A program made the translations under genes and the position numbers. This document shows positions 45,147 through 55,674 of a DNA stretch of 62,949 nt, in pieces. Under the pieces are notes generated by a model. That model was not told the DNA's origin. It worked only from the letters and a program-made list of their open reading frames with translations, and made no database searches. The stretch's first letter is position 1, and every line of letters begins with the position of its first letter. The stretch covers positions 1 through 62,949 of the forward strand of contig JAGEMR010000160.1 in NCBI GenBank assembly GCA_021030915.1, given 5' to 3'. This DNA is from Astrothelium macrocarpum. Taxonomy: Eukaryota > Ascomycota > Dothideomycetes > Trypetheliales > Trypetheliaceae.

Positions 45147-46719
45147 TGTCTTCAATTTAAATATTTAGCAAGGTCGGAATAATTTAGACCTGTAGGAAAT
45201 TGGTGAAGAGTGCTTGCGATGCAGAGTAGGAAAAATCGTTTATAAGATTGTGGCCAGCACAAACCTGAAAAAGTATCGATGTGTTGATTCGAGTTGTCTG
45301 TTTTCTGGAAATTCAATTCAGGATATTGGAACATCGATACTTAAATACTGCTTCATGATGATGACTTGACAACGTCCAAGTATTCGATCAAGTAACTCCT
45401 CACGTAGCTCTCGGACGTATTCTCTCTCATCGATGTCATGGTTCTGAGTGATCTTCCAGAGCCATGTGCACACCTGTTCTTCCGGACATAGGGTTTTGCT
45501 TTTCCCACGAAGATCGACATGTTTTCTGAGCGCGGTTTAATGCTTCATCACCAGTCGCTTTCATGTAACAACATATCACAGATCCTCATCCAGTAGCTAT
45601 TGCCGCGCCCAATATGAGAATAGTTCAAGATAAGTATGAATAGGCTAAGTGGGAAAGCTGCATAACGCTGAGTGACAGCGAGATCTAAAAATTGCACGGT
45701 TCCGTAGATCCATCTCCCAATGGGGTAATACTTTGAGATTGTGAGGCCTCCTACGTACTCGGGTTAAATTCCAACACTTTCCTTTCGGAGCACGGGAGGC
45801 CTTGCAATGATGCAAGTGTGCTTGAAGACCGAGCGAAGAGCAACAATGCGAGGTCAAATGGGAGTTTCAGGCCTCTATACAACAATAGGACCCTATCGTG
45901 TGACGCCAGGCACTGCTTAAATGTTCTTCCAACCCGATCATGCAACAATCACATTTCTTATCTAATGTCTTCTCTAAGTGCTCAGAATCAAGTGTTACTT
46001 TACCGAGCCAATAATCATGTCCTCCAGAGATGAAGTTCATGTCATTTGTCAGGAAAACCGGCTCCTGCCCCCTCAAACTGGTTATAAGATGGCGTTGGCT
46101 CTCTTCCACTTGTCGTTTTGTGCGATGACATCTTAATTGTAAAGAACAACACGCTTTCGCTTCTCATCATGTACTGCAAATGAATCTCGTTGAACAAATC
46201 CCTTACCCATCATATAGCTACCAGTTTCCTTGTTCTCTAGCTCGATGTAATGTGAAAACATCATGTTGATTCGTTAAATCATTCTCACTACGTCAATTTA
46301 GAAGACTGACATTGGCATACGCGATACGTCCATGATCAACAATCATCATCGACCCCGCGGCAGTAAGATCTGCCCTTGCAACGTCTTTTTTTATGCCCAG
46401 CGTAACTTGCTAGAAAGCTACCTACTTGAAATAGAAGTGTGCTCTAGTTTCATGTACATGAGCCTTAGGCCAAGTAGTTTTGACTTGTTGGAACGTGAAA
46501 GGTAGATTGGTTGCCTTCGTCTGTGCGGCTGAGCACTTTAATGCGCTTTCAATGTTCATCATGGGGATTCGTTTTCTTTTCGAGGGATGTAGACACACAA
46601 TCTAGAGTTTACGGCCTTCACTCAAAGCAAATCCTAGCCTAAAGTCAATGTAAAAAGAGCATATGTACATGTTTTTTTGGTTTTGAGAACACAAAATAAG
46701 AAGATCCTCACCATCAACA
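45147..46719. other. Intergenic between divergent secreted-protein genes
   Basis: About 1.6 kb holding both promoters. Minus-strand ORFs such as 45867-46109 lack family features. Confidence 0.4.
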
Positions 46720-47564
46720 ATGAAGTTCTCGACTTTCCTCATCCTTCTTAGTAGCATTCTAGCTCCTGGGTGTTCAGCGGATCCGAGACACTTTGACATC
46801 GTGTTCGATTGCAGTGATTCACGATTAGTTGACATCTGCAAATGCGACTGTTGGGGAGCCTACTGCCTCAATAAAGGAACAGAATTCACAAAAGTTGGGG
46901 ATGACGAAAATGATGCCAACCGTGATTATTCAAATGAGGCTCCTGGCGCAAGCTCACAGTGTGGCGAAGGTGGTGAATGGATCGGAGACCCGCCGAAACC
47001 AAACCGGAACAGCATCGAAGAATACCCTTTTGCTTCCACAAACGAAGGCGGACTTTACGACAATCAACCTCCAGCTCTTAGATGCGCCGTTGGACAGGGA
47101 CAGAGCGGTGAGTGTTGTAGTCTCGATGTCATGCAATTACGGCTAAGAGCAAAATGCATAGTCCAAGGAGGGAAAATTCCGAGCGCAGCAAATCCTGGCG
47201 ATACTTTCAGCGTCCAATTTACCAACTTCGGAAAACTGTGAGCAAAAGCAAGCTTCAATAGAAATGCACACAAAGCAACTGACAACAGGCAGGAAAGTAG
47301 ACTGGTGCGACCCTGCTGGCGGGGGAAGTTCAAAGTGCAAAAATGATGGCGGTCAGGTAATTCAGGCGCTCTGTACCCCAATTATATGCCTTGTTTCGGG
47401 GTCCAGGCTGACATTTTGACCAGTTTTATTTCAACGGAAGACAGTTTATTGAGGACACGCGAGGCCAGCAAGTGTCTAAAAAGGCGGCCCGGCGTTTGAT
47501 TTCGGCATTTAAGGCAGCATCCAACTTTACCAATGATGTCACGACCCTCTACTACGGGCGCTGA
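46720..47564 (+). CDS. Secreted NucA/NucB-type deoxyribonuclease-like protein
   Basis: Four exons, 46720-47107, 47162-47237, 47293-47356 and 47424-47564, give 222 codons. The signal peptide is MKFSTFLILLSSILAPGCSA. A Cys-rich region (CSDSRLVDICKCDCWGAYC) follows. The nuclease signature is EEYPFASTNEGG (about 100-111), equivalent to the DEYPFA-type motif of NucA/NucB nucleases, with Glu where Asp is usual. After the introns are removed the typical tail appears: GKIPSAANPGDTFSVQF, VDWCDPAGGG, then GGQFYFNGRQF. Junction 2 uses the second of two nearby acceptors (GGCAG) because only that keeps VDWCDP in frame. Extracellular nucleases of this kind may act in nutrient scavenging or on host DNA; that is inference. 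Alternatively it is a catalytically altered relative because of the Asp-to-Glu difference. Confidence 0.78.
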
Positions 47565-48760
47565 AGCCGATGCAAAGATATTGCGGTTGTGGAGGCGCAG
47601 TGGTCAGAAACCGACAATCCGGGTCTTCCGGCTGCGTCTTGACTTGTAACGTCTGGCACGTTGCAGGTGGAGTTCGGGGTCTACATTCTAGTCAAAAATC
47701 GAATAACAATTCATCAAACTAGAGCTCACCCTCATAACTTGTTAGAGAATCTACCTTCGTTGTTCCGGGACATATTTTGATCCTATCAGTTGTAAGACAA
47801 TCGTAGCAGTGTAGGTTTGGTTTCAGAACCATGTCGAGATAACGCCTACAGCCGCTTCCCAATTCCGATATCGATGGCATCCTTGGAGATGCTTTCAGGG
47901 GATATGGATATTCTGCCGTTCAAAGGACGGTAAAATCTCTATAAAAAGATGTTTTCGATCGACAGGGGCCGAGCTTTAAAGACTTTCATTGGCTGCGTCG
48001 CTTTTCCAAAAAAGCAATACAGCTTCGAGTGTTGCGCACAGAGGATGCTGTATGTACTTGTTGCGAGATGAGCTAGACGAGTTGGGGTTAGCTTTCGCAG
48101 GAACTCATGCTCGGGGTTGAGTGGCATCATGAAAGAGGCGGAATAAGCTCAGTGTTTGATTTTGGAGCCTTTCTGTGTCCTGATCGAAGTCAGGATGGGT
48201 TACTCATACGGGTAATTGGATGTAAGTACTATCGTAGCTCATGGAGCAGGTAGGAGCCAAGCCGGCTAGGTATCGAGCTGAAATTTACCACGTGCAAGGC
48301 TAGCTTCATGAGGTCTAGCTCGTCCGAGGCCAAGTTTGAACCTTGGTCAGCTCAGGGGAACGCAGCTCAGGGCTGCACCACTATTCAAGACCGTAGCTTG
48401 TGGAAACAATGAAGATACTCAAAAAAAAAGAGACACTGCTTTGGATGTATTGAAAGATACAGCCAAAGCGGACGAGACCGAGACAGCTAGAAATGGCCTC
48501 CACTACGTCATCTTCGGCTCCCTGAAAGGCCGGGAGAAACAAAATCCAAGCAACGCGTGCGACACGCATAACGTAGGATGCAAATTCTACCGGCTGACAA
48601 CACCAAGTAACTATGAGGTATCAAATCTGGACGGCAAGCGAATCTACATATATGATAGGGTCTCCAGCTCTGAGGACAACAGAAAACAGCTGTTCTCATT
48701 TCAAACCGTCAAGACGTTTGGGTGGTACTCTTGATCTCTCTTCTTTTCGCACAAGCCATA
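47565..48760. other. Intergenic with an unassigned plus-strand ORF
   Basis: The only notable content is an open frame at 48,336-48,734 (containing NGLHYVIFGSLKGREKQNPS and GKRIYIYDRV) that looks protein-like but has no in-frame ATG, so an upstream exon would be needed; none was found. It may be the 3' exon of an unrecognised gene or a remnant. Confidence 0.35.
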
Positions 48761-49964
48761 ATGTCGTCGGATCTGCAACGTCTCATCCCTATCTTCAGCA
48801 TGGCTGAAATACCGTCACCAGTAAGTTATGTTTGAAGAGTCTGAATAAGTCAGTCTGTATAATTATGACTTAGTTGATAAACGACTTCATCACGCGAGCC
48901 TACAACGGCTACACTGCGGACCCCCGGCCTGAGCACCAATTCTCATTCCGTGCGCTAGATATAGAGAACAAACTCGAATTGAGCCGGCCTTCAAAGCCTC
49001 CCATTACAGGTTTCCGTACTCCTTTCGAATATCCTTCAAAACCGAATGCGCCCAGAGATCAGTGTCATATTATGTGGCTCCTTTACCGCTTTGAGGAGTT
49101 TCCCCATCCCAATTATGTCCAAAATGTCCACGTTCAACTAGATGAACAGACCATCAAAGACGGAACCAGCTGCATGGTGACAGGGTTTTGGCATTTGGAC
49201 AGGTTTAGCGTGAGAGTGGCATTCGACGTAGCATTATCTGCAGCAGTAATGATACACGCCAGTCAAGACACCAAACAAGCAGTACAGACCCTGCGTAACG
49301 AAGCCGTGTTAGATGGCGGTCCACTCATGGCAATGCCAAGCTCAAGATCCAGGTCCTTTCAACCACTCAGCGAGAAACTTAAAAATATGCAACAAAAGAA
49401 ATCAGGTGCTTCACAGTCAACCACATGGCAACCAGGAGGGTCTATGTTGCCAATATTTTTGACTGCGGATATTCCACTCGAAGTCAGTATTGAAAATTTC
49501 AAATAATGCTTGATGATTACTAAGTTGTAAAGATACTACATGATATTGTCGAAAGCCACAAGCAATGGGAATTCAGTGAAGGGGAAGAAATTACTTTCAT
49601 CGACGTGCCGTCAGTTTCGGAGCTCCAGGGACGACCCAATAATAGACCTATTACGTCGATATCTGAATCTCCATTTCGAAACACGTCTCCCGAAGACATC
49701 AACGACTTTGTGCTCCGCAACTTTCCCGGACATGCGATCCATCATCAAAGATTCATCATTCTCGATCAAGTCACTGCTGAAGATAGATCAACTTGCATCC
49801 TGGTCAACAACAAATTCCGTCGACCGCCGCCTCATCTGGGCTTCCTCCGAGATCGATGGCCTCAGGTATTCCTAACGGTGAAGAATCTGGACAATGGGAA
49901 CATGGGATTTGAAGATTTTGCATCAGCAGCTGCTAGCCATTTCGGCGTTGTGGATTTGGATTAG
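48761..49964 (+). CDS. Hypothetical protein, no family recognised
   Basis: Exons 48761-48820, 48874-49482 and 49533-49964 give 366 codons. The start is MSSDLQRLIPIFSMAEIPSP; introns of 53 and 50 nt have GTAAGT and GTCAGT donors. I do not recognise a domain. The protein is soluble with no signal peptide or membrane helix. It contains repeated Arg-Phe-Glu/Pro-rich segments such as HIMWLLYRFEEFPHPNY, a central FWHLDRFSVRVAFDVALSAA, and a C-terminal region with VTAEDRSTCILVNNKFRRPP followed by an F-E-D-F end. The coding frame is consistent through both joins and the composition is protein-like, so it is a real gene, probably lineage-restricted. Confidence 0.65.
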
Positions 49965-50289
49965 CCGAATAATCAGGATTCAAGCTTGAAACGAGAACTT
50001 GGGATCGCATGATAGTACAGCAAGTTCATCTGTAGCTTTCAGGTTAGCAGCATGTCCAAATGTAATTACTAGCATGTCCCAGATATGGGACGAGGCCCGC
50101 AGCTACATAAAAGCAGGATGGTAAATTGCCACCCCATCATTCCCACCAATAGTTGCTCCACCTTCTGAACCTAGCAAATAACAAAAGTTGCCAGGCAACT
50201 ACATCTCCCAGTAGTAGCCATCTATTCTGCAAAGTCAGCGCAGAATTATGAGTCCAGTCCAGATATTCAGTATTTCCCCCATAACTATC

Positions 50290-50400
50290 TGTGCTAGGGG
50301 ATTAGGCGCCCGCTTCGGCTCAAATCGCTGCTGCTTTGGCTCGCCCGAATTATCAAATTCAGGACGAAAGCAACAGCGCTTAAATTTGCTTTGGTCGAAT
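50290..50400 (+). repeat. Dispersed repeat, copy A
   Basis: Begins TGTGCTAGGGGATTAGG and contains GCTTCGGCTCAAATCGCTG, then CTGCTTTGGCTCGCC, and later AGGACGAAAGCAACAGCGC. It shares order and spacing with copies at 50,612 and 39,633. The best-preserved copy by GC content. Confidence 0.6.
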
Positions 50401-50611
50401 CCATTTCTCGCAAATGCGTGAACATAGAAGGGACGTAGAGGCCAAAGGTGCCTTTGTGACAGGACAAGAGATGCTGTAGTTCCCTAGTACTCTACAGTAC
50501 GCAAGAGATGAGTTTCTAGTCCAGCTCACCATTGTTAATGAAAGCTAACTCAATTAACGAGGTTCCGTTGCGGATCAGTCCCTAGAAATGAATTTTTGTT
50601 CCTATAACACA

Positions 50612-50706
50612 ATGTGCTGGGGAAAGTGGTGCCCGTTTTGGCTCATTTTGGCTCTGCTTTAGGTCTCAAAAATTAGGACAACAACTACGCCTGGATTTAG
50701 TATGGA
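50612..50706 (+). repeat. Dispersed repeat, copy B
   Basis: Begins TGTGCTGGGGAAAGTGG and contains CCGTTTTGGCTCATTTTGG, CTCTGCTTTAGG and AATTAGGACAACAACTACGC. Compared with copy A several C or G positions read T or A, in line with RIP-type drift. Confidence 0.55.
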
Positions 50707-51364
50707 TTAAACTGGTTTTGCATATCATATATATATCATATTCAGCGCTAGTACTCAATCGAAAAATCGTTACTATGGACGCATATTTTTTTTAACCGTG
50801 GGTCATTTCAGGGTGTGGGCTATTTCTAGAGAGCCTGACTGGTCCAGAGCTTCTAGGGTATCGGATTAGTCTTATGCTCTGATCCAGCTTTCAAGGAGGT
50901 GTTTCTGAGACATCGGCGAATGTGTGCCTCTTGAACCCTTGTGCGATCAACAACTGTTTGACCGAGGACAGCAGCTAAGGTAGTACGTTCTAATAACCGA
51001 TGCCTGCATCTTCGGGGGAGTAGGTAGATCTTTACTCCTCCTAACCATGGTCTCGGTTGATCGTCGCTCTGCGCACATCACCCCCTGTAGCTGAAGCGCA
51101 GTCCGTGTTTCTGAACGGTTCGTGCGCCAACCCTTGGCCACGGGGTAAGTCAGATAAGACGACCATACCATCATTGTTTGCCTTCGAATCCATCCTGACT
51201 CTTAACCTTTGTTTGCGAAGGATCGCTAGGCGGCCACGAGTATTGACAGTCACCCTCAACCCTATGTCATCAATCCTGCTCTAATGTTGGCAAGCAATAT
51301 CGCGTTTTTTTACCTGATTAAGATCTTAACCAGGAAAAACTCTCTCCTGGAGCCTCGTTAGGTC

Positions 51365-52721
51365 ATGACAAAGGGAATCCCAGCCACTGGGGATGGAAAG
51401 GGCATTGCAGTCATCATCATTTGTGCAGTTTTCCTCTTCCTTTCCTTCGTAGCCGTGTCATTACGCGCCGCTGCGAGATATCTCAAAGGCGTTGGCCTAT
51501 ATCTAACTGACTATGTTATGGTCATTGCTCTGGTCGGTTTCTCGTCCCGTTAAAATAGTAATCTAATCGAATTTCAGGTCTTCACCTCTGCTCTTGTTTG
51601 TGTTCATGTCTTAGGTGAGTTGAGATCACATCGGACTCCAAGGAGCATTCTCCGACATCGCTTTTCCAAGAGTTGCTGCAAAAAGCATTTATGAGCTCAC
51701 AGCTCGCTCTGCATTTCATGGCATGGGACTCCGGGCAGGCCGTTGCCGGAGCATCTCCTGCTTTCCATTTTTTTAAGTTCTAGATTCCTATTGAAGAGAA
51801 GATTATACGCTAACCTTGCAAGATGTCCGGTATGGCGGTCTTGGTCAGCCTACCAGCCAAATTAGCGATGAACAGTCCATGCTTTCTGCTAAGGTGCGTC
51901 TTGTTCTCGCAAACCGGCTATCTAACAAAGGCGTTATCTAAATGCGATGCTTGTTTAGCTACTGCTTGCAGCGGATATTTTCTGGATCCTTTCCAACTCT
52001 TTCGTGAAGCTCTCGGTGTTGTTTTTCTACACCTATCTTTTTGGAAGCAAAATTTTGTTCACACGAGTCGCTCACGTCTTCGTTGCCTTGACGAGCGCTT
52101 TCGCTGTGGCCGGCGTGATCGAAGGGCTTGCGAAGTGCATGCCCTTGGCAAAAGCGTGGAATCATGAGCTTCCTGGAAAATGTGACAACTCTATTGCGGT
52201 GCTGTGGGCTTTCGCAATCTGGAATTTTGTACTCGATGTTGGTATTTTGATCATGCCTCTGCCAGTACTTTGGAACCTACAAATGTCGCTTTCAAAGAAA
52301 ATTAGACTAACAGGCATGTTCGCAATCGGCATCACGTTCGTCTACACTTCTTTGACAGTCATCTTTCTTGGCTCGGTTGCTGAATTGGTACAGAATCTGT
52401 GCAGCGACCATTTTCCGTCTGGTCTACACACAGCTACTTTCCGAAAATTCTCAGTCTCGCTCAGCGACCATGTCTTCCGATTTCGTCTACATTGCAATAT
52501 GGGGGACCCTGGAACCGACACTCGGAATCATCAATGCATCACTTCCAATCATCTACCCATTCTTCTACACCAATTCGGAGATCAGCATCTGGGCATGGAT
52601 CATTCACACTCGCAGGAGCAGACCAGGATCCACTTTACTCGGGCCTCCGTCCTTGCCAAGTACTGGAAAAACAAGAGAGGGAAGCTTCGGGAGGCTTGAT
52701 GACCGCATTAACCCAGTGTAA
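51365..52721 (+). CDS. Fungal rhodopsin-domain integral membrane protein (PTH11-type GPCR-like)
   Basis: Seven-helix membrane protein of the fungal rhodopsin-domain group, candidate sensor. Exons: 51365-51532, 51578-51614, 51823-about 51897, 51972-52335 and 52394-52721, about 323 codons. Blocks: MTKGIPATGDGKGIAVIIIC with helix 1, LTDYVMVIALVFTSALVCVH, DVRYGGLGQPTSQISDEQ (the D/GxRYGxG loop), DIFWILSNSFVKLSVLFFYT, KCDNSIAVLWAFAIWNFVLD, and after a 58-nt intron TICAATIFRLVY and DFVYIAIWGTLEPTLGII. The join between exons 3 and 4 is the weak point: the best donor, GTGCGT at 51894, does not keep the frame, while GTCTTG at 51898 does but leaves this helix short. So either a weak donor is used or the gene is damaged there. 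The second intron is 208 nt, longer than its neighbours. Confidence 0.75.
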
Positions 52722-53587
52722 AAAGGCATGCATAAGAACCTCAACAATAACATCGGCGAGAACGTAGCGTACGTTGGAGCCACAGAATTGGACAACACTA
52801 ATGCAGACCCCATAGCGCTTGCGGATCCAAATAAGATCACGATCACCCAACACTGCGATGTTTCAAGAAGTCAAAAGGAGTGAGGGATCACTTTGGGCTC
52901 TATGGATGTACGCGAGATCCAAAATAGCCACTCCACAATTCCAAATATGTAACTTTCCAAAAATTCAAGAGAACTTCCTTGATGTCTTGTATATCATGTG
53001 GAAAATTGATTCCCAACGGCTCTCTTTGGCGAAAGGCAAAACAAAGCAAAACACAATGCTGAAACCGCAACCCATATCATTGACATCACCAACCTGACGG
53101 GCCCATCCTTTTCCAGATTCCCACTGGCACAACAAAAAACTTCTCAACCTCTACGACATACAGAATCCGCATCTGCTTTAATTAGGTGTGCACAACGTGG
53201 GACTGTGCACAAGGCGGGGCAAACTTCTATCACAAAGTGCTCGCATCTCAGTCTAACAATTAAGGCCAGTCGGCAGTTCTAACTCTGCATGAGACGTTGT
53301 CGCAAATGTATTACATCTATGGCTGGCTACATAGCAAGTTCTGTACGATCTCCAGTCTTGAGTAATTTCCTGATTAGAAAGGATGCTAATCCATGGCTGC
53401 ATCAAGTTACTTGGATTCATGAGAAATTGATTGTATCCTTACAATGAACAAGGTACGTAACTGTTACTAAGGGCTCCGATGTCGACGAACGAAGAATGTT
53501 CACGAATAACATGATCCTAGAAATGGACATGCTTAGCGGTTGGTTCTGGTTTCCCACATCTTCACCCACGTTGTGTCGACCACAGGA
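52722..53587. other. Intergenic, convergent 3' regions
   Basis: Between the ends of the rhodopsin-domain gene (+) and the DUF6594-like gene (-). Short ORFs only. Confidence 0.45.
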
Positions 53588-54700
53588 TTATTTGTCATTT
53601 TGCGTGGTCAATCCAACAAATACCATCAGGACAGCAGCATAACCCGAAGTCGCCGCAAGTGTCTGATCATTGCTCGTTTTCAATGCAATGGAGCTCGCCA
53701 ATGCAAAAAGCACGACGGCTACAGTCGTCGTGACTAAATTTTTTACTTCATCCTGATGCACAGCCATGATGTACATAGGCACAAGTATGAACAGAGCGCC
53801 AGTCATAGCAATAAAAAACCTTGCAAGTCTATCAACTGCCTTTGATGCTTTAACCGGCCTGCAACCATTGTCGTAGGATTCTTTTTTTCGTTCCTTTTCC
53901 TCCCTAGTCCAAGTAATGGCGACGGGCAGAATCCACAGGAGAAATCTACGGACGTCGTCATACTCCGGCGGGGGATCTGGGCTGTGCAGAGTTCGATAAT
54001 TCCTGCTCTCGAAAACGGTTTTCCCATATCTACCAGAAGCAAGCTCGGGAAACCAGTTTTCGCTCTCGGCCTTACGATCTTGCTTTGTTCCTGGATGGAG
54101 GAAGTCAAGAGATTGGATGTATTCAAAGTCTCTAATCGCGTTCGCTGGGAAGCACATGTCGTTAGAAAATTGGCTCCATGCAAAAACAACGTGGACGGTG
54201 TTTCAATTTTAGTGGGACGCACCTTGATCATGAAGCAATTTTTGAAGGTTGTTGATATCTTTCTCATCGACCTCTTTCACTTCGAAAATCTTTTTCCTGA
54301 TTTCTGCAAGTTTATTATTAAGGTAAATGAAGTGGAAGCGCCGCAACATTGTCATTTCTAAGAACCATGGTTCTGCGCCCGTGTCTTTCTCCCTATGAAG
54401 CTTTTGTGCAAATCCATAAATCCGCTCCCCGATCGTTCCTTGCACACTTGGGACACCTTTTGCATCTTCAGAGTCCGGAGTGCTTGACCTCCCTTCTCCA
54501 TTTACACTATGCGTAGTCTGGGCATGTTCACTGATGGAGGCAACGGCTTCAGTGTGCTCTTGCACACTCATCACGCTGTGAGCTGACGTTCCATTTCGCA
54601 ACTCGAGCTTTTCACTTCGCATGCTTGGAGCATCGATGTGTTCATTGTACATACTTTCGAGATTCTGTGCTTCAACATCGTTTGGAGATTTTGTTACCAT
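53588..54700 (-). CDS. DUF6594-like membrane protein
   Basis: Exons 54223-54700 and 53588-54144, 344 codons, 78-nt intron (donor GTGCGT, acceptor CCCAG) joining LLHDQ to ANAIRDFEYIQ. The N-terminal 110 residues are polar and low in complexity. The middle is helical with the pattern LRRFHFIYLNNKLAEIRKKI, then DINNLQKLLHDQANAIRDFE, as in the coiled-coil part of fungal DUF6594 proteins. Three hydrophobic helices end the protein: FFIAMTGALFILVPMYIM, LVTTTVAVVLFALASSIAL and SGYAAVLMVFVGL. The family is common in filamentous fungi, often in accessory regions near heterokaryon-incompatibility type genes; its function is unknown. Confidence 0.75.
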
Positions 54701-55042
54701 GGTGGAGAATTGTAGGAAAATGGATGCCTGGATGACTTTCAGGAAAGTTTCGAAAGATTCCTAGTAAATGATAGTACTACATTTGGTTCAAGAAGTTAAA
54801 ATGGTATGTCCGCGCCAATGGTGTTCGTTCGTGAAGGCCTTCTTATCGCTTCTTGGTGCGGTTTGGTAAAGATGCACATTCTCGAGTGGGGTAAAAACTT
54901 CGCCTAAAGTGTAAGGTGTGCTTAAGTGCGGCTGACACAGCTATTTTAAAGGCGGGTTGCTGCCTCGCCTGGCTGAAAATTTCATTACTTCAAATTTTAT
55001 TCTGAAAAGTCTGAACGACAGTCCTCTCGGATCGTCGTGGAT
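54701..55042. promoter_or_regulatory. Shared promoter region of two divergent genes
   Basis: A 342-bp gap between the divergent start codons of the DUF6594-like gene and the small coiled-coil protein. No specific site is recognised. Confidence 0.4.
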
Positions 55043-55674
55043 ATGCTACGAAGACACCGCATAGGACACCAACGGCAGCCGGCTGCTCAGAGCAGAGGCG
55101 CATATTATGAAGGATTTGACGATGTGCCACCTGCGCAAATCAATGGGTATAACATATACAACAGTGTACCTGACCTTATCAATAACTTGATACATACTTT
55201 CGAACAGTGTAAAGACGACGTCGAGAGCAGAATATCCGCACATAAAAGGAAGGAAAGGATTGTTAGACTTGAGACTCGATGGCGAGAGATCATCAATAGA
55301 AGGGTGGATCTACTCGTCCAATGTCGTAGATCAGCAGAATCTAAAATTGAGGAGTGTGAAAAATTGAAAGGTAAACGGCCGCCTCAAACATGACAAATGA
55401 CCCAAGATGCTAACAATGGCTCCCGCGGCTATTAGTTCGAATCGACGACACGAGCGCAAAAGTAGAAATGAGTATTATCATCAATCATCTCATCAGATTT
55501 CGAGAACGTCGTCTAGGGGACCTGATAGCCACGCCAGAACTCATTGAGAACAATAATGAAATTATACAAGCTGAACTCAGGCTTGCTTACGATGGAGCTG
55601 AAGCGTCGCATGAGAGATTTATGAAGAAACTTCAGCCTGATTACAGGGGAGTTGAAGGACAGCGTAGAAGATAA
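55043..55674 (+). CDS. Small charged coiled-coil protein, unrecognised
   Basis: Exons 55043-55370 and 55436-55674 give 188 codons; the 65-nt intron has donor GTAAAC and acceptor ATTAG and contains a CTAAC branch element. The start MLRRHRIGHQRQPAAQSRG is the first ATG. The rest is predicted helical and charged (LINNLIHTFEQCKDDVESRI, RLETRWREIINRRVDLLVQC, then after the join VEMSIIINHLIRFRERRLGD). No signal peptide or membrane segment. No family is recognised. It is divergent from the DUF6594-like gene and both are helix-rich, but a link is only a guess. Confidence 0.6.

Larger units (their letters stand above)
49965..51364. other. Intergenic with two copies of a dispersed repeat
   Basis: No gene recognised over 1.4 kb. 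Two copies of the dispersed repeat lie here (see 50,290 and 50,612). Near 50,727-50,742 there is a short run of TATA dinucleotides. Confidence 0.45.

Noticed and set aside
48345..48410. A stretch with short inverted words, considered as a tRNA gene
   Set aside because: No T-loop GTTCGAATC consensus or acceptor stem could be matched.
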